DNA from: Gonatopus flavifemur
Lineage: Eukaryota; Arthropoda; Insecta; Hymenoptera; Dryinidae
Direction of reading: 5' to 3'
DNA length: 64,000 nt
Assembly: GCA_018340375.1 (NCBI GenBank)
Contig: JAFFJZ010000006.1
Location: 21,458,001 to 21,522,000 of the forward strand
This document shows, piece by piece, positions 62,476 to 64,000 of the stretch. Position 1 is the stretch's first letter; each line of letters opens with the position of its first letter. The position numbers were made by a program, and so were the translations under genes. Under the pieces are notes generated by a model. That model saw nothing but the letters and a program-made list of their open reading frames with translations. It searched no databases and was not told where the DNA came from.

Positions 62476-63794
62476 CGAGGTGTGTTCAAAAAGTAAGGTG
62501 ACTTTGTATTTTTAAGAAAAAATATTTATTTATTTATCAATATTTATGTTGTCCCCTTCAAAGTAATCCCCCTCAGATACAATACACTTATGCCAACGGT
62601 TTTTCCAATCCTCAAAGCACTTCTCATAAGCACTTTTCGGTATAGCCTTGAGCTCTTCCAGCGATGCAGTCTTTATCTCTTCAATCGTTGCAAATCTCCG
62701 TCCTTTCATAGGTCTCTTTAGTTTTGGGAACAAGAAAAAGTCACATGGGGCCAAATCCGGTGAATATGGTGGCTGAGGCATGATTGTGGTGTTGTTTTTG
62801 GCCAAAAAATCTCTCACAAGCAAAGATGAGTGAGCAGGGGCATTATCGTGATGCAAAAGCCATGAATTATTTTTCCACAATTCTGGACGTTTTCTTCGTA
62901 TTGCTTCTCGCAAACGGCGCATAACTTCAAGATAATACTGTTTATTGACCGTACGACCATATGGTAAGAACTCCTGATGCACCACGCCATGGTAATCGAA
63001 GAAAACAGTGAGCAAAACTTTGACATTTGATCGAACTTGGCGTGCTTTTTTCGGTCTTTCATCTGGGGTCTTCCATTGGGACGATTGGACTTTGGTTTCG
63101 ACATCATAACCATATACCCATGATTCGTCACCAGTTATGACCCTTTTGAGTAAATCTGGGTCGTCGTTGACGTCATTCAACAGTTCTTGAGCGATGCTCA
63201 TGCGACGGTTCTTTTGGTCAAAATTTAGCAATTTCGGAACAAACTTCGCTGACACACGTCTCATGCCCAAAACGTTAGAAAAAATTTCATGGCACGAGCC
63301 AAGCGATAAACCAACATCCTCAGCAACTTCTCTGATAGTGATTCGACGATTTTCCAAAACAATTTTCTTCACTGCTTGAACGTTTTCATCAGTTGTTGAC
63401 GTGCTTGGGCGTCCAGAGCGAGGCTCGTCATTGGCATCTTCCCGGCCATCTTGGAAGAGTTTGTACCACTTGTAAACATTTTTTTTACTCAGAACAGTTT
63501 CACCGTATGCTACTGTCAACATTTTAAGTGTTTCGGAGCACTTTATTTTATTTTTTACACAAAATTTGATGCAAATCCTTTGATCCATATTTTTCGATAG
63601 CAAGAAATCGCCGAGCACGCAAAACACTTATAACCTTTACGCCTCTCACAACCAAACAAAAAATGCTATACACTTGAAACTTGGTACAGATGTTCGGGAA
63701 GAGTGTGCCAACATAACAAAACAAAAAAATCGATGATCAAAAGTACGTTGCCCGCGAAATTTGATAAGTCACCTTACTTTTTGAACACACCTCG
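62476..63794 (-). mobile_element. Mariner element, apparently intact
   Basis: The terminal inverted repeats are identical for 29 bp: CGAGGTGTGTTCAAAAAGTA continuing AGGTGACTT from 62476, and its exact complement ending at 63794. TA flanks both sides (62474-62475, 63795-63796). Length 1319 bp with one uninterrupted transposase gene. Perfect ends and an open frame suggest a recent insertion. Confidence 0.95.
62530..63588 (-). CDS. Mariner transposase (DD34D), full length
   Basis: It catalyses cut-and-paste transposition into TA sites. The frame opens at 63627, but the ATG at 63588 (MDQRICIKFCVKNKIKCSET) gives 352 residues, the normal mariner length and the usual N-terminus. The N-terminal half has the paired helix-turn-helix DNA-binding region (KWYKLFQDGREDANDEPRSG with the GRPS linker). 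The catalytic triad is complete: GDESW, HHDNAPAH and, 34 residues later, LAPCDFF. The C-terminus is WHKCIVSEGDYFEG. No stop or frameshift is seen. It belongs to a different mariner subfamily from the Mos1-like copy at 13248, since sequence and terminal repeats differ greatly. Confidence 0.93.
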   Translation of the reverse strand: MDQRICIKFCVKNKIKCSETLKMLTVAYGETVLSKKNVYKWYKLFQDGREDANDEPRSGRPSTSTTDENVQAVKKIVLENRRITIREVAEDVGLSLGSCHEIFSNVLGMRRVSAKFVPKLLNFDQKNRRMSIAQELLNDVNDDPDLLKRVITGDESWVYGYDVETKVQSSQWKTPDERPKKARQVRSNVKVLLTVFFDYHGVVHQEFLPYGRTVNKQYYLEVMRRLREAIRRKRPELWKNNSWLLHHDNAPAHSSLLVRDFLAKNNTTIMPQPPYSPDLAPCDFFLFPKLKRPMKGRRFATIEEIKTASLEELKAIPKSAYEKCFEDWKNRWHKCIVSEGDYFEGDNINIDK

Positions 63795-63950
63795 TACATA
63801 CATGCATCAAATCTCATAAAAATTTGAGAATAGTTGTCTCAAAGGGTCCTATAAATGATGAACTACTTGTTTTGTAAAAAACTCAAAGTTCATTTTTGGC
63901 ATTTTTGGCCACTTTTTTGAATTTCTGGCCCACTGTGATTTATTTAAAAT

Positions 63951-64000
63951 TCAAAGCTTCCTCTGAATTTGTCCAAATCTTTATGAATTCCTTTGAATCC
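63951..64000. repeat. CTCTGAATTT repeat fragment at window end
   Basis: AAGCTTCCTCTGAATTTGTC and the following CTTTATGAATTCCTTTGAATCC match the CTCTGAAT units of 31151-32835. The element continues beyond the window. Confidence 0.45.

Overview
The window is animal nuclear DNA, almost certainly from an insect. It is AT-rich, genes are split by GT-AG introns with insect-like proteins, and introns and intergenic DNA are packed with small inverted-repeat DNA transposons and mariner elements. The order is not certain; the gene set and repeat style would suit a hymenopteran, but that is a guess. All gene models below were joined by hand from splice sites and reading phase, with no transcript evidence.

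Layout: (1) 80-17702, + strand: 3' part of the cysteine string protein gene (Csp), whose two large introns (11.8 kb and 5.2 kb) hold at least a dozen foldback/MITE-like elements, a 1.0-kb palindrome flanked by TTAA, a dead Mos1-like mariner and a tRNA-derived repeat. (2) 18898-20621, - strand: poorly understood exon-like blocks, including a plausible small three-exon gene divergent from HPS4. (3) 20886-27312, +: HPS4, subunit of the BLOC-3 Rab32/38 exchange factor. (4) 29919-42975, +: 4-hydroxyphenylpyruvate dioxygenase (Hpd), with the start codon alone in the first coding exon and introns swollen by nested MITEs. (5) 43811-47754, -: nuclear transport factor 2 (Ntf-2), with two alternative last exons of equal length. 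(6) 48418-50454, +: an F-box/kelch protein (FBXO42-like). (7) 50796-55032, -: XAB2/SYF1 splicing factor, 14 coding exons. (8) 55551-56661, +: a THAP zinc-finger protein. (9) 56662-64000: gene-poor DNA with weak exon-like ORFs, a degenerate ~150-bp tandem repeat, and an apparently intact mariner (62476-63794) with perfect terminal inverted repeats.

The genes are not functionally linked: they cover synaptic chaperoning, lysosome-related organelle biogenesis, tyrosine catabolism, nuclear import, ubiquitin ligation and splicing. Their arrangement is informative: Ntf-2/FBXO42 and XAB2/THAP are tight head-to-head pairs (664 and 518 bp between start codons), and HPS4 may form a third with an unidentified small gene. 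FBXO42/XAB2 and Hpd/Ntf-2 are tail to tail. I found no clearly new biochemical system. The most unusual content is the layered foldback-element landscape, the Ntf-2 exon duplication and the unidentified gene next to HPS4.
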